Shown: piece by piece, positions 43,588 to 53,302 of the stretch
How positions within the stretch are numbered: position 1 is the stretch's first letter
Layout: each line of letters starts with the position of its first letter
Source of the DNA: Aestuariimicrobium sp. p3-SID1156
GTDB lineage: Bacteria; Actinomycetota; Actinomycetes; Propionibacteriales; Propionibacteriaceae
Length of the DNA: 59,141 bases
Assembly: GCF_025144225.1 (NCBI RefSeq)
Contig: NZ_JALXXB010000013.1
Location: forward strand, 1-59,141
Direction of reading: 5' to 3'
Position numbers and translations under genes: made by a program
Notes under the pieces: model-generated
What the model saw: the letters and a program-made list of their open reading frames with translations, nothing else
Databases searched by the model: none
Told to the model about the DNA's origin: nothing

Positions 43588-45573
43588 ATGACTGACGAGA
43601 TCTACGAAACACCATCCACTACACCGAACTTCCAGACCGAGCTGGCAGCGCAGCTTGCCGATCTGATTCCCGAGGCCGTCGCCGACGGCAAGGTGGATGT
43701 CGAGAAGCTCAAGGAACTCCTTGACGGCGACGTAGCCGACAGCAGCGAGCGGTTCGGGCTGTTCTGGCCCGGCAAGAAGCGAGCCCTCCGCGCCGCGCAG
43801 GAGCCGACCACGGCGACGCTGAAGCCCGACTTCGAGAACTCGAAGGACTGGGACACGACGAAGAACGTCTTCATCGAGGGCGACAACCTCGAAGTGCTCA
43901 AGATTCTGCAGAAGCACTACCACGCAAAGATCAAGATGATCTACATCGACCCTCCGTACAACACCGGCAAGGACTTCGTCTACCCGGACAACTACAAAGA
44001 AGGCCTCGACACCTACCTCGAATGGACCCGCCAGGTCAACGAGGACGGCAAGAAGGTTTCGACCAATGCCGAGACCGAGGGGCGCTACCACTCCAACTGG
44101 CTCAACATGATGTACCCGCGCCTCAAGCTCGCGCGGAACCTGCTCACTGATGATGGGGTCATCTTCGTATCCATCGACGACCACGAGTACGACAACCTGA
44201 AGAAGCTGATGGACTTGGTGTTCGGGGAAACGAACTACCTGAACACATTTGTCTGGGTTAGCAATTTGAAGGGCCGTCAGATCTCGGCAAGCGGTGCGGC
44301 TGGAACCAAGGAATACATCCTCTGCTATGCCCGTCGAGGTGATGAAGCTGGGGAGTTCCGATCTTCTGGGAGCCAACTCAAAGCTCTGATGCCAACGGTC
44401 TACAAGGGTTTCAACTACACGGTCGAGCGGGATGAACACGGACCTTACGTGCTCAAGAACGAGCTGTATAACACCAACTCTGCATTCAACGAAGTCACGC
44501 GCCCCAACCTTGTCTTTGACATCTACTACAACCCCGAAACTCGGGCCGTAAAGACGGCGCCTGTGTCCGACGCGCACCTCCACCCGGGATTCGTCAAGAT
44601 TTCACCAAAGCGGAATAATAATGGCACCAATCTCTACCACGCATTTCGCTGGAGCACGCGCAAAGTAGAGACCGAGTCTCACAATCTGGCATTTCTAGAG
44701 ACTCCGAGCGGTTGGAAGGTTTACACAAAAGTCCGGGACGTCGACTCGGCAGCGCTGAAGGATATCGTAACCGATATCACCACGAACGAAGGCTCCACGG
44801 ACATCGAGCGACTGGGGCTCGATTCCAAGTGGTTCGACTACCCGAAGCCCGTGAGCCTGATCAAAGTGCTGGTGGAGGCCGCATCAAGCAAGGATGCGAT
44901 AGTCCTCGACTTTTTCGCCGGTTCGGCGACCACTGCGCAAGCGGTTATGGAGTTGAACGCCGACGATGGAGGGTCGCGACGCTTCATCCAGGTGCAGCTC
45001 CCTGAGCCGCTTGCGGAGAACTCGGAAGGGCGGAAAGCAGGCTTCGCGACGATCGCGGACGTTGCGGCGGCACGCATTCGCGCGGTCGCCGACCGTGCGA
45101 ATGCGAAGATGGAGGGTCGCCTCGATACGACCGGACCGACGGACTTTGGATTCCGCGCGTACACGCTAGCTGACACGAACTTCGCCAAGTGGCGGCTGTC
45201 GAGCGATGTCGAGGAGGACGCGCTGCAGCAGCACCTGTTGAGCCTTCGTGACAGTGCGACCGATGACGCGACTGCCGATGATCTACTCACCGAGATTCTG
45301 CTCAAGCAGGGCTACTCGCTGACTGAAGACATTGCGCCTGCCGAGATCGGTGGCCTCGATGTCCGTCTCGTTCGTGACCGTGACGGCGACATCGCCGTGT
45401 TGGCGTACCTGAACGAGCACGTCAAGCCGACACTCGAGCAGCTCCGCGCGCTCGTGGATGAGTCTCCGACGCGGATCATCGTGCTCGAGGACGCCTTCCA
45501 GGGCGATGACGAACTCAAGACCAACCTGGCCCAGCTCGCGAAGAGCAAGGGCATCGAGCTCTGGACGGCGTGA
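43588..45573 (+). CDS. Type III restriction-modification methyltransferase (Mod)
   Basis: A beta-class N6-adenine DNA methyltransferase of 661 residues. The catalytic motif IDPPYNTG (120-127) precedes the SAM motif LDFFAGSATTAQAV (about 440-453), the order that defines the beta class. NVFIEGDNLEVLKIL and FVSIDDHEYDNLKKLMD are typical of type III Mod. The middle part (about residues 215-440) is the target-recognition region. Its DNA uses many more A/T-ending codons than the flanks, suggesting that specificity was swapped in. Its stop overlaps the next start (GTGATG), so Mod and Res are co-translated. Confidence 0.95.
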   Translation: MTDEIYETPSTTPNFQTELAAQLADLIPEAVADGKVDVEKLKELLDGDVADSSERFGLFWPGKKRALRAAQEPTTATLKPDFENSKDWDTTKNVFIEGDNLEVLKILQKHYHAKIKMIYIDPPYNTGKDFVYPDNYKEGLDTYLEWTRQVNEDGKKVSTNAETEGRYHSNWLNMMYPRLKLARNLLTDDGVIFVSIDDHEYDNLKKLMDLVFGETNYLNTFVWVSNLKGRQISASGAAGTKEYILCYARRGDEAGEFRSSGSQLKALMPTVYKGFNYTVERDEHGPYVLKNELYNTNSAFNEVTRPNLVFDIYYNPETRAVKTAPVSDAHLHPGFVKISPKRNNNGTNLYHAFRWSTRKVETESHNLAFLETPSGWKVYTKVRDVDSAALKDIVTDITTNEGSTDIERLGLDSKWFDYPKPVSLIKVLVEAASSKDAIVLDFFAGSATTAQAVMELNADDGGSRRFIQVQLPEPLAENSEGRKAGFATIADVAAARIRAVADRANAKMEGRLDTTGPTDFGFRAYTLADTNFAKWRLSSDVEEDALQQHLLSLRDSATDDATADDLLTEILLKQGYSLTEDIAPAEIGGLDVRLVRDRDGDIAVLAYLNEHVKPTLEQLRALVDESPTRIIVLEDAFQGDDELKTNLAQLAKSKGIELWTA

Positions 45574-48569
45574 TGAGTAGCGGGTTCAAGTTCGATGCCA
45601 GTCAGCCGTATCAGCTGGATGCGATCGCGTCCGTGGTTGACCTGTTCGACGGGCAGCCGAAGGATGCCGAGAAGCTGGTCACGACCTTGCGCGGCGCAGC
45701 GGTGTTGCCCGACTCAGATCAGGCTGCGCTCGACATCGACCTCACGCAGGAGGTCGGCGCGGTCGGCAACAGCCTCGTGCTTGACCGGGACCTGATCCTC
45801 GCGAACCTGCAGCGAGTGCAGGATCGCAACGGCCTTGAGGTGGCGCCGGCACTGGTTTCGACAGGCTCAACCACCGAATCAGGTCTCGACTTCGATATCG
45901 AGATGGAGACCGGCACGGGTAAGACCTACGTCTACCTGCGCACGATCTTCGACCTGGCTGTCCGGTACAACTTCACGAAGTTTGTGATCCTCGTGCCCAG
46001 CGTGGCGATTCGCGAGGGTGTCAGCACGAGCATCCGGCTCATGCGCGAGCACTTCGAGAGCCTCTACAAGCCGGAGGGCATCACCTTTGATGCCTCGATC
46101 TACAGCGGCAAGAACGCCGAAGAGGTGCAATCGTTCGCGAGTTCGACGAACGTGCAGATCCTCATCATGACGATCGACTCCATCCGTGGCAACGCGAACA
46201 CCCGCATCATCCACCAGACCCGTGACAAGCTCAACGGGTTGCGGCCCATTGACTACCTGAAAGCGACCCACCCGGTCGTCATCATGGACGAGCCGCAGAA
46301 CATGGAGTCGCAGCTCTCGCAGTCGGCGGTCGGCGAACTCGACCCGGTCTTCACGCTGCGCTACAGCGCGACGCACAAGAGGCAGCGCAACGTCGTCTAC
46401 CGGCTCGACCCGGTCGACGCCCACGATCTCGGTCTGGTGAAGCAGATCGTTGTGGCAGAGGTGGCCCAGCAGGGCGCCGATGCGACGCCGTATATCAAGC
46501 TGGTTGAGGTGCGGCGTGAGCCGTCGTGGTCGGCCCGGCTGGAGCTGTCCTGCCGCAAAGCCGATGGCTCCCTTGAGCGTCGGGTCGTGAGCGTGAAGCA
46601 GCACCAGGAGCTATCGGATACGCGCCTGACGAACAACCCGATCTACGAGGGCTGGCGCATAAACGAGATGAGCATCGAGCCCGCCTACGTCGACCTCACC
46701 ACCCACGGGTTCCTGTACGAGGGCGAGAGCATCGGTGCCTCGGCCGGCGCGATCTACAAGGAGATGATCCGCGAGACCATCCGCGAGCACCTGCGCAAGG
46801 AATCGATGCTCCGCGCCAAGGGCATCAAGGTGCTCAGCCTCTTCTTCGTCGACAAGGTCGCCAGTTATCTGGGCGACGGCACGAACAACGACGACGCGAG
46901 CGGCGACTTCGTGCAGTGGTTCGACGAGATCTTGGTAGAGGAACGTGCGAAGTCTACGCGCTACCAGGAGCTGCTGCCGCAGGCACCGAGCGAGCTGCGC
47001 CGGGCCTATTTCTCACAGATCAAGCGCGGCAAGACAACCACCTTCCAAGACTCGTCCGGCACCACCAAGGCCGATGACGACGCCTACGAACTGATCATGC
47101 AAGACAAGGCTCGATTGCTGGACGAGAACGAGCCCGTGCGGTTCATCTTCAGCCACTCTGCCCTGCGCGAGGGCTGGGACAACCCGAACGTCTTCCAGAT
47201 CTGCACCCTGCGCGAAATGGGCGCTGAGACCGAGCGCCGTCAGACCCTCGGCCGTGGTCTGCGCCTCCCCGTCGCCAAGACCGCTGACGGCTACGCCCGC
47301 GTGGCTGACCGGGGCGTCGCGACGCTGACGGTCGTTGCGAACGAGTCGTACACGAAGTTCGCGGACACGCTCCAGCGTGAGTACAAGGACGCCGGCGTCG
47401 AGATCGGCCGGGTGCGCCGGGCCGAGTTCTCGAAGATCCCGCTGCAAGGCGAGAACGGTGCGCTCTCCGACGACCAGTTCGGCTACCAGCGATCCGTCCT
47501 CGTGTGGGAGCACCTCAAGGACAAGGGCTTCATCGACAAGGACGGCGCGGTCACCTCGAAGTTCCAGCCGAACCAGCTCGGCTTCGACCTCGGCCTGCCG
47601 GTCGACTTCGTCTGGGCTGAGTCGATCATCATCGAGCTGGTCGAACGCGCCAACATCGTCAAGTACGTCAAGCCGGCCAGCAAGCGCCAGCCGCGCGTGC
47701 CCAACAAGCAGCTCTACTCGAACCCGGAGTTCGAGGAGTTCTGGGAGACGATCAGCCAGAAAACCACCTACCACGTCAAGGTTGGTCGCGACCAGCTAAT
47801 CGAGAAGGCTGTCCGCACGATCCGGGAAGCGCCGCACATCGATGCGCTGCGCATCCAGGTGACCCGTGCCGGAGTCAAGGTGCTGCGAGGCGGCGCAAAG
47901 GGCGAGGAGCTCGGCACCCGCTCGGCGAATCTCAAGGGCAGCTACGACCTGCCCGACATCATCACGGAGCTGCAGGAAGCCACTTCCCTTACCCGCAAGA
48001 CCATTGTCGACATCCTGATCGGCAGTGGCCGGCTGAGCGAGTTCATCGGCAACCCGAACGACTTCATCGCGATGACCAAGCGCGCCCTCCAGAGCGAGCT
48101 GGCGAAGATCGTGGTCGACGGCATCCAGTACGAGCGGATCGCAGGCTCGGTCTACGAACTGCGCGAGTTGCAGCGGGACGGCGAGGAGGAGAAGGAACGC
48201 TTCCTCGACCAGATGTACAAGGTGCAGCACACCCAGAAGACCGACTTCGACTACGTCGTCTTCGACTCGGACGTCGAGCGCCAGTTCGCGGAACTGCTCG
48301 ACTCCCGCGAGGACATCAAGCTGTTCATGAAGCTGCCCAACAAGTTCAAGATCGACACCCCCGTCGGCCCATACAACCCCGACTGGGCAATCATCAAGCA
48401 GGAGGACGGCGAAGACCGGATCTACATGATCCGCGAGACGAAGAGCACGCTCGACGACTCGAAGCTGCGCCCAACCGAACTCGCCAAGATCAAGTCCGCC
48501 AAACGCCACTTCGAAGCCATCGGCATTCACGACTACGCGCGGGCGGTACCGGGGGCTTGGAGGCTATGA
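45573..48569 (+). CDS. Type III restriction endonuclease subunit (Res)
   Basis: The ATP-dependent restriction subunit, 998 residues, starting at the ATG that overlaps the Mod stop. Helicase motif I is METGTGKTYVYL (about 110), motif II is VIMDEPQN (about 238), motif VI is ETERRQTLGRGLRLP. The C-terminal PD-(D/E)XK nuclease is seen in NPDWAI followed by YMIRETKS (about 935-957). A 23-bp dispersed chromosomal-type repeat lies in frame at 45854-45876 (residues 94-101), just before motif I. The ATG of the next gene overlaps the stop by 4 nt. Confidence 0.94.
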   Translation: MSSGFKFDASQPYQLDAIASVVDLFDGQPKDAEKLVTTLRGAAVLPDSDQAALDIDLTQEVGAVGNSLVLDRDLILANLQRVQDRNGLEVAPALVSTGSTTESGLDFDIEMETGTGKTYVYLRTIFDLAVRYNFTKFVILVPSVAIREGVSTSIRLMREHFESLYKPEGITFDASIYSGKNAEEVQSFASSTNVQILIMTIDSIRGNANTRIIHQTRDKLNGLRPIDYLKATHPVVIMDEPQNMESQLSQSAVGELDPVFTLRYSATHKRQRNVVYRLDPVDAHDLGLVKQIVVAEVAQQGADATPYIKLVEVRREPSWSARLELSCRKADGSLERRVVSVKQHQELSDTRLTNNPIYEGWRINEMSIEPAYVDLTTHGFLYEGESIGASAGAIYKEMIRETIREHLRKESMLRAKGIKVLSLFFVDKVASYLGDGTNNDDASGDFVQWFDEILVEERAKSTRYQELLPQAPSELRRAYFSQIKRGKTTTFQDSSGTTKADDDAYELIMQDKARLLDENEPVRFIFSHSALREGWDNPNVFQICTLREMGAETERRQTLGRGLRLPVAKTADGYARVADRGVATLTVVANESYTKFADTLQREYKDAGVEIGRVRRAEFSKIPLQGENGALSDDQFGYQRSVLVWEHLKDKGFIDKDGAVTSKFQPNQLGFDLGLPVDFVWAESIIIELVERANIVKYVKPASKRQPRVPNKQLYSNPEFEEFWETISQKTTYHVKVGRDQLIEKAVRTIREAPHIDALRIQVTRAGVKVLRGGAKGEELGTRSANLKGSYDLPDIITELQEATSLTRKTIVDILIGSGRLSEFIGNPNDFIAMTKRALQSELAKIVVDGIQYERIAGSVYELRELQRDGEEEKERFLDQMYKVQHTQKTDFDYVVFDSDVERQFAELLDSREDIKLFMKLPNKFKIDTPVGPYNPDWAIIKQEDGEDRIYMIRETKSTLDDSKLRPTELAKIKSAKRHFEAIGIHDYARAVPGAWRL
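45854..45876 (+). repeat. Copy of a dispersed actinobacterial repeat inside res
   Basis: The 23 bases begin GGTTTCGACAGGCTC and end AACCACCG. Read on the other strand, they encode the peptide VVEPVETS, which is seen again and again in intergenic repeats of Microbacteriaceae, Propionibacteriaceae and related genomes. Here it is in frame inside a gene and codes VSTGSTT. Confidence 0.6.
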
Positions 48570-50587
48570 GGCTCATCTCTGCTCACGTCCAGGGCTACGG
48601 CCGGATCGTCGATTCCAAGATCAACTTGGATGCGAAGGTCATCGCTATCGTGGGGCCGAATGAGGCAGGCAAGACCACCCTGCTCAAGGCGCTCGCTCAC
48701 GTCGATGGCGAGACCGCCGTGCCGGTACCTCAGCGTTCGCGAGCTACCGAAGTAACCGATCAGACCCGTGTGACGACCTTCGACTACATCGTGGAGGAGG
48801 AAGATTGCACTGCCCTTGCGGATCTCGACTTGCACGAGCATCCTACTCGCGCCTACGTTGCACGCTCCGCTTCCGGAGAGAAGCTCATCGTCGACCTGCT
48901 TCCAGCGCCTCGAAAGCCCGTGCGGCCACTCCAAGATGCACTCGACACTCTTAAGGCAGCAGCCGCCAAAGAAGAGCTTGATGACTGGATCGATCCGAAC
49001 ACTACGTATGCCGATCCGGGGTCTGACGATCCGCATGATTACCGGGCGGAGCTCAGCTCCGTGGTCGAGGCTGTCGAGGCTGCCGTCGCGGAGGTCGGAA
49101 GTGATCTTCCTGCCGAAGTAGTTCAGGCTGCGCAATCCCTCCGGGGTGTCACGCTTGCTGACGACGTCGATGCGGAGCCGTTGCATGCGGCCTTCGATGC
49201 GATCATCGCGTGGTCTGAGCGAGAAGACCCCGCTCCAGCCGCTCGCGACCGCATCTGGAGGCGCACGCCGGACTTCATCCTCTTCGACGAGGCCGCTCGC
49301 TCAATTCAATCCGCTTACACGTTCGACGACGCGCTGATCAACGACACCCCAGTCGCACTTGCGAACCTTGCGGGCACCGCGTCACTCGACCTCGCAGAGC
49401 TCCTCCAGTTCGTTCGAACAGGAGACATCGCGCGTCGACGAACGGCGATCGTCCAGGCCAACAGCCGAATGGACGCCATCTTCGACGAAGCGTGGAAACA
49501 GTCGAAGCTGGCTGTCCACTTCGAGCTTGACGGTGATCAGCTTCGCATCGAACTCATGGAGGACGGCGACAACATCACAGTCTTCGACGAGCGCAGTGCC
49601 GGCCTCCGAATGTTCGTCGCTCTGATCGCCTTCCTGAAGGTTCACGGTTCGGAACGTGCGCCGATCTTGCTCATCGACGAGGCAGAGAACCATCTCCACA
49701 TCGATGCGCAAGCGGATCTGGTCAACATGTTCGTCACGCAGGAACACGCGATCAAGGTCATCTACACGACCCACAGCCCTGCGTGCCTTCCGCCCGACCT
49801 TGGCACTGGGATTCGTGTTGTCGTACCGCGCCACGACAACTTCCAAGTGAGCGACGTGAAGAACAGCTTCTGGCAAGGTGCAGCAGGCTACTCGCCTCTT
49901 ATGCTTGCGATGGGTGCAGCGGCCGCCGCCTTCACACCCGCTCGCTACGTCGTCCTGGCCGAGGGCGCCACCGAGATGATCCTCCTACCTACGCTGATAC
50001 GCTCCGCAACTGGACGGACGGATCTGCCCTACCAAGTGGCGCCAGGACTGTCCGAAGTCCCAAACGACTTCCTGCCAAAACTCGACCTCGAGGCTGCTCA
50101 CGTCGCATACCTCGTCGACGGTGATGATGGCGGGGCGAAGCTGAAGACTGCCCTCACAGATGCAGGCGTGCCAGAGAGCCTGATCGCTGAGCTGGGATTG
50201 CCGGGGATCGAGAACGCCCTCGAGCCGGACGCCTACAGGGCTGCGATCTCGGCGCTGCTTCCGGAGTGCAATCCAGGAGTCGCTGCAAGCGATCTTCCAG
50301 AAGTGCCACCGATCGCAGCAGAGACGGGCGCTTCGGCTGCTAAGTGGATGTACGACTGGATCAAGAGAGTCGGGATAAAGGCTCCGTCTAAAGTGGCGGT
50401 CGCGAATTGGCTAGTTGAGAACGACCGATCAACGCCGAGCGCTGAAGGCTCGGCGGTGTTGGTGTCGCTCCACGCAAACCTGGAGCGGGCGCTCGGGATC
50501 GAGGGCAATGAGAGCTCAACGAAGTCAGGACGGGCAGATCCGCTGCTCCACGGCGGAGCCCAACGTGGCGACGGAGGCGCGGCATGA
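48566..50587 (+). CDS. OLD-family ATP-dependent endonuclease (ABC ATPase + TOPRIM)
   Basis: A 673-residue nuclease of the OLD type. The ABC-like ATPase has Walker A VGPNEAGKTT (29-38) and Walker B ILLIDEAENHLHI (about 366). The C-terminal TOPRIM domain has the metal-binding Glu in VVLAEGATEMILLP (about 462) and the acidic pair in YLVDGDDGG (about 517). The ATG at 48566 overlaps the res stop by 4 nt, so it is coupled to the type III system. GajA of Gabija has the same domain order, but no UvrD-type GajB partner is present. Class 2 OLD proteins pair with helicases, and here the helicase could be the SNF2 protein upstream. Confidence 0.88.
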   Translation: MRLISAHVQGYGRIVDSKINLDAKVIAIVGPNEAGKTTLLKALAHVDGETAVPVPQRSRATEVTDQTRVTTFDYIVEEEDCTALADLDLHEHPTRAYVARSASGEKLIVDLLPAPRKPVRPLQDALDTLKAAAAKEELDDWIDPNTTYADPGSDDPHDYRAELSSVVEAVEAAVAEVGSDLPAEVVQAAQSLRGVTLADDVDAEPLHAAFDAIIAWSEREDPAPAARDRIWRRTPDFILFDEAARSIQSAYTFDDALINDTPVALANLAGTASLDLAELLQFVRTGDIARRRTAIVQANSRMDAIFDEAWKQSKLAVHFELDGDQLRIELMEDGDNITVFDERSAGLRMFVALIAFLKVHGSERAPILLIDEAENHLHIDAQADLVNMFVTQEHAIKVIYTTHSPACLPPDLGTGIRVVVPRHDNFQVSDVKNSFWQGAAGYSPLMLAMGAAAAAFTPARYVVLAEGATEMILLPTLIRSATGRTDLPYQVAPGLSEVPNDFLPKLDLEAAHVAYLVDGDDGGAKLKTALTDAGVPESLIAELGLPGIENALEPDAYRAAISALLPECNPGVAASDLPEVPPIAAETGASAAKWMYDWIKRVGIKAPSKVAVANWLVENDRSTPSAEGSAVLVSLHANLERALGIEGNESSTKSGRADPLLHGGAQRGDGGAA

Positions 50588-50736
50588 TTTCGGTCTATCC
50601 ACTCAGGTCGGAAGAACCCCTTAGCCGGGTCTTGCAAGCCACACATACAGTGCGTAACCACCTTCTCAAACCATGCCAGATCGCCAGCCATTCGCGCCTC
50701 AGCTCGTTCGGGAGATCTCCTCATGGCGTCCATTGA
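50584..50736 (+). CDS. Possible 50-residue coupled small ORF
   Basis: A frame starting at an ATG that overlaps the OLD gene stop (ATGA) fills the gap and ends 14 nt inside the next gene. It begins MISVYPLRSEEPLSRVLQ. It has no recognisable domain and ordinary codon use cannot be judged at this length. It may be real, a translational bridge, or chance. Otherwise the 135-nt gap contains nothing I can identify. Confidence 0.3.
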   Translation: MISVYPLRSEEPLSRVLQATHTVRNHLLKPCQIASHSRLSSFGRSPHGVH

Positions 50737-53302
50737 GCAAGACATCCTCGAATGGGTAAAAGGGCGACCCTCCTGGCAGCGCAACCTTCTCAAGCGGATC
50801 GCCCGCGGTGAGGCTGTCGATGACGCCTACATCGCCTCGGTCGCGCAGGCGATCGTCGAGAAGAAGGTCACGCTGGAGACGCCGGAGCTCGCCGCCGCCG
50901 ACCTGCCGACCGGGACTGCGGGAGGGAACACCGTACAGTTAGGGAGCATCGGCGAACTGAAGTTCGTCAATGCGCTTCTCGACGATCAAACGCTGACGTT
51001 CGGAGCAACAGGCGTCACCGTCATCTACGGTGACAACGGCAGTGGAAAGTCAGGCTACGCCCGACTCGTCAAAAGCGTAGTCGGCGCTCGGCACCATGAG
51101 GAGATTTTACCGGACGCCTTCGCGTCGTCGACCGGAACGCAATCCGCGCAGATAACCTACTCGCTCGGTGATGCCGTGATTTCTGAGGCATGGCCGGGTC
51201 TCCTGGAACCGGCGCTGAACCAGGCGCACTTCTACGACGAAGCTTGTGGCAACGATTATCTCGACCGCGATACCGAGCTTGCGTACCGACCCTCGGTGCT
51301 CACCTTGCTCGATGAGCTGATTGTCCAAGTGGACGCCGTGCGCGCCGCGATCGATGTGATGATCAAGGCCAACGAAGCCATAGCGTTTGTGCGGCCGGCC
51401 GTTCCACCCGGAACAGCGGCCGACGCTTTCCTGAAGTCTCTTTCGGCGACCACGACACAGCAGGAAAGTGACAAAGCGCTTGCCCTTCCCGCCGAACCCA
51501 AGGTGGCGCATGCCGAGCTGGTGAAAGAGGAAGCCCGTCTCAAGACGACCGATCCTGCGAAGGAGAAGCAACGTTTGCTTTCCGCCGCCACACGGGTCGA
51601 AGCTTTGGCCGATCACTTGGAGACAGTCGGCACACAACTGTCGCCAGCCCGTGGCGATGAGCTGCTCGCCATGCAGACCGCAGCGACGACGCTTCGTTCT
51701 GCTGCCACCGAGGCGTCCAAGACCTCGTTTGCGGACGAACCACTCGCTGGTGTGGGCAGCAGCACATGGCGCGCGCTCTGGCAGGCCGCGGAGAACTACT
51801 CTGTGGCCGAGGCGTACCCAGGCCATGACTTCCCGGTGACCGGGGATGGGCAAGTCTGTGTGTTCTGCCAGCAACCGCTCCAGACCGATGCAGCAGAGCG
51901 CTTGCAGCGCTTCCACCAATTCGTTCACAACGACGTAGCAAAACGTGCCACGGCCGCAGAGGACGCTTTCAAAGGTGCAATCGAAGACCTGAAAACACTT
52001 GACGTCACCAACGAAGAGACCACAGAGGCAATCGGCTTCCTCGCGACCGAAGACAAGGTGTTCGCTGATTCGTTGACCGCCGCGCTCGAAACGGCAAAGC
52101 GGGCCAAGACCCGCATTGGCGAGCGTCTGCGCGGTGAGTCTGAGGAAGGGTGGATCGACCTGGTTGCTGTCGATCTCGACGACCTCCGCCAGCGCGCGAC
52201 CGACCTCAAGGCCAAGGCCAACGCCATCGATGAGGTCGCCTTTGCCCGCACCCTCGCGGACTGCAAGGCGAAGCTCGCCGAGCTTGAAGGCCAGATGGCG
52301 ATCGCAGGTGCGCGGTCTGAGATCGAGAAGGAGGTCGAGCGGCTCAATTATCACGCCGCCCTCAAGAAGATTCAGTCCACTGTCACGACGCAGCCGATCT
52401 CCGTCGTGAGCGGCAACCTGGCGCGCACCTACGTCACCGACCGGGTGAAGGATCATTTCGTCCGGGAATCGGAGCGACTCAAGCTCGAGCATGTGGTGCT
52501 CGGTGATCAAGGCTCGCCGAAGGGCAAGCTCCGCCACAAGCCTGCGCTCCTCGGCGCCTCGAGCAGTTCCCCGAAGGCGGTACTCAGCGAAGGAGAGCAG
52601 ACCGCCGCGGGCCTCGCGGGCTTCTTCACCGAGGTCGAGTTCGATGACACAAAGTCGGCAGTGATACTAGATGACCCAATGTCCTCGCTCGACCACGAGC
52701 GTCGCGAGAAGGTGGCGCGGCGCATCGTCGAGATCGCGAACGACCGGCAGGTCATCGTCTTCACCCACGACCTGATGTTCCTCGGCGAGATCGTTAAGGC
52801 CAGCGATGAACTTGGTGTGAAACTCACCGAGCGAGCGATTGAGCGCAATGGTGCGCGCAAGCCGGGTCGAGTCATTGACGGCTACCCGTGGAAGGCGAAG
52901 GACGCCAAGCAGCGCATCGGCGACTTGCAGGCGGACCTGGATCGGCTCAAGAAGAACCAGGCTGATATGAACGCCGACGACTACGAGCGCGCCACCTGTG
53001 AGTGGGCAGGCAAGCTCTCTGAGACTTGGGAACGCATCGTGCGCAGCGAGGTCGCCTTCAAGCTCGTCGATCGCGGCACGACTAATGTCCAGCCGAAAAT
53101 GTTCCGCATCGCCGCGAAGATCACGGACGCGGACAACACCGACTTCCAGTCCGGTTACGGAGCAACCTCCAAGTGGGCCAGGCGTCACGACAAGAGCGAA
53201 GAGAGCAACTACGTGCCTCCGACCGCGGACGAGATGCAGGTCGAGCTGGACCGGATCAAGGCCTGGCGGGAACGTGTCAGCCAGTATGGGGCCGGTGCGT
53301 AG
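50723..53302 (+). CDS. SMC/Rad50-like AAA ATPase with zinc hook
   Basis: An 859-residue ATPase of the AAA_13 type. An N-terminal helical region (1-75) is followed by Walker A IYGDNGSGKS (101-110), a long helical middle part with a Rad50-style hook CVFC (about 379-382), an ABC signature LSEGEQTAAGL (about 620), Walker B VILDDPMSSLDHE (about 647-659) and switch FTHD. The C-terminal 170 residues contain a charged helical segment and no catalytic nuclease motif that I can see. Related proteins include PrrC-type and Lamassu LmuB-type ATPases, which need a separate or fused effector. Its stop overlaps a small membrane-protein start by 1 nt. Confidence 0.88.
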   Translation: MASIEQDILEWVKGRPSWQRNLLKRIARGEAVDDAYIASVAQAIVEKKVTLETPELAAADLPTGTAGGNTVQLGSIGELKFVNALLDDQTLTFGATGVTVIYGDNGSGKSGYARLVKSVVGARHHEEILPDAFASSTGTQSAQITYSLGDAVISEAWPGLLEPALNQAHFYDEACGNDYLDRDTELAYRPSVLTLLDELIVQVDAVRAAIDVMIKANEAIAFVRPAVPPGTAADAFLKSLSATTTQQESDKALALPAEPKVAHAELVKEEARLKTTDPAKEKQRLLSAATRVEALADHLETVGTQLSPARGDELLAMQTAATTLRSAATEASKTSFADEPLAGVGSSTWRALWQAAENYSVAEAYPGHDFPVTGDGQVCVFCQQPLQTDAAERLQRFHQFVHNDVAKRATAAEDAFKGAIEDLKTLDVTNEETTEAIGFLATEDKVFADSLTAALETAKRAKTRIGERLRGESEEGWIDLVAVDLDDLRQRATDLKAKANAIDEVAFARTLADCKAKLAELEGQMAIAGARSEIEKEVERLNYHAALKKIQSTVTTQPISVVSGNLARTYVTDRVKDHFVRESERLKLEHVVLGDQGSPKGKLRHKPALLGASSSSPKAVLSEGEQTAAGLAGFFTEVEFDDTKSAVILDDPMSSLDHERREKVARRIVEIANDRQVIVFTHDLMFLGEIVKASDELGVKLTERAIERNGARKPGRVIDGYPWKAKDAKQRIGDLQADLDRLKKNQADMNADDYERATCEWAGKLSETWERIVRSEVAFKLVDRGTTNVQPKMFRIAAKITDADNTDFQSGYGATSKWARRHDKSEESNYVPPTADEMQVELDRIKAWRERVSQYGAGA

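Noticed and set aside
40627..45573. Class 1 DISARM
   Set aside because: SNF2 helicase plus adenine methyltransferase fit in part, but drmA, drmB and drmC are missing and the methyltransferase has its own type III Res partner.
48566..50587. Gabija system
   Set aside because: The OLD protein has the GajA domain order, but no UvrD-like GajB helicase is in the island.
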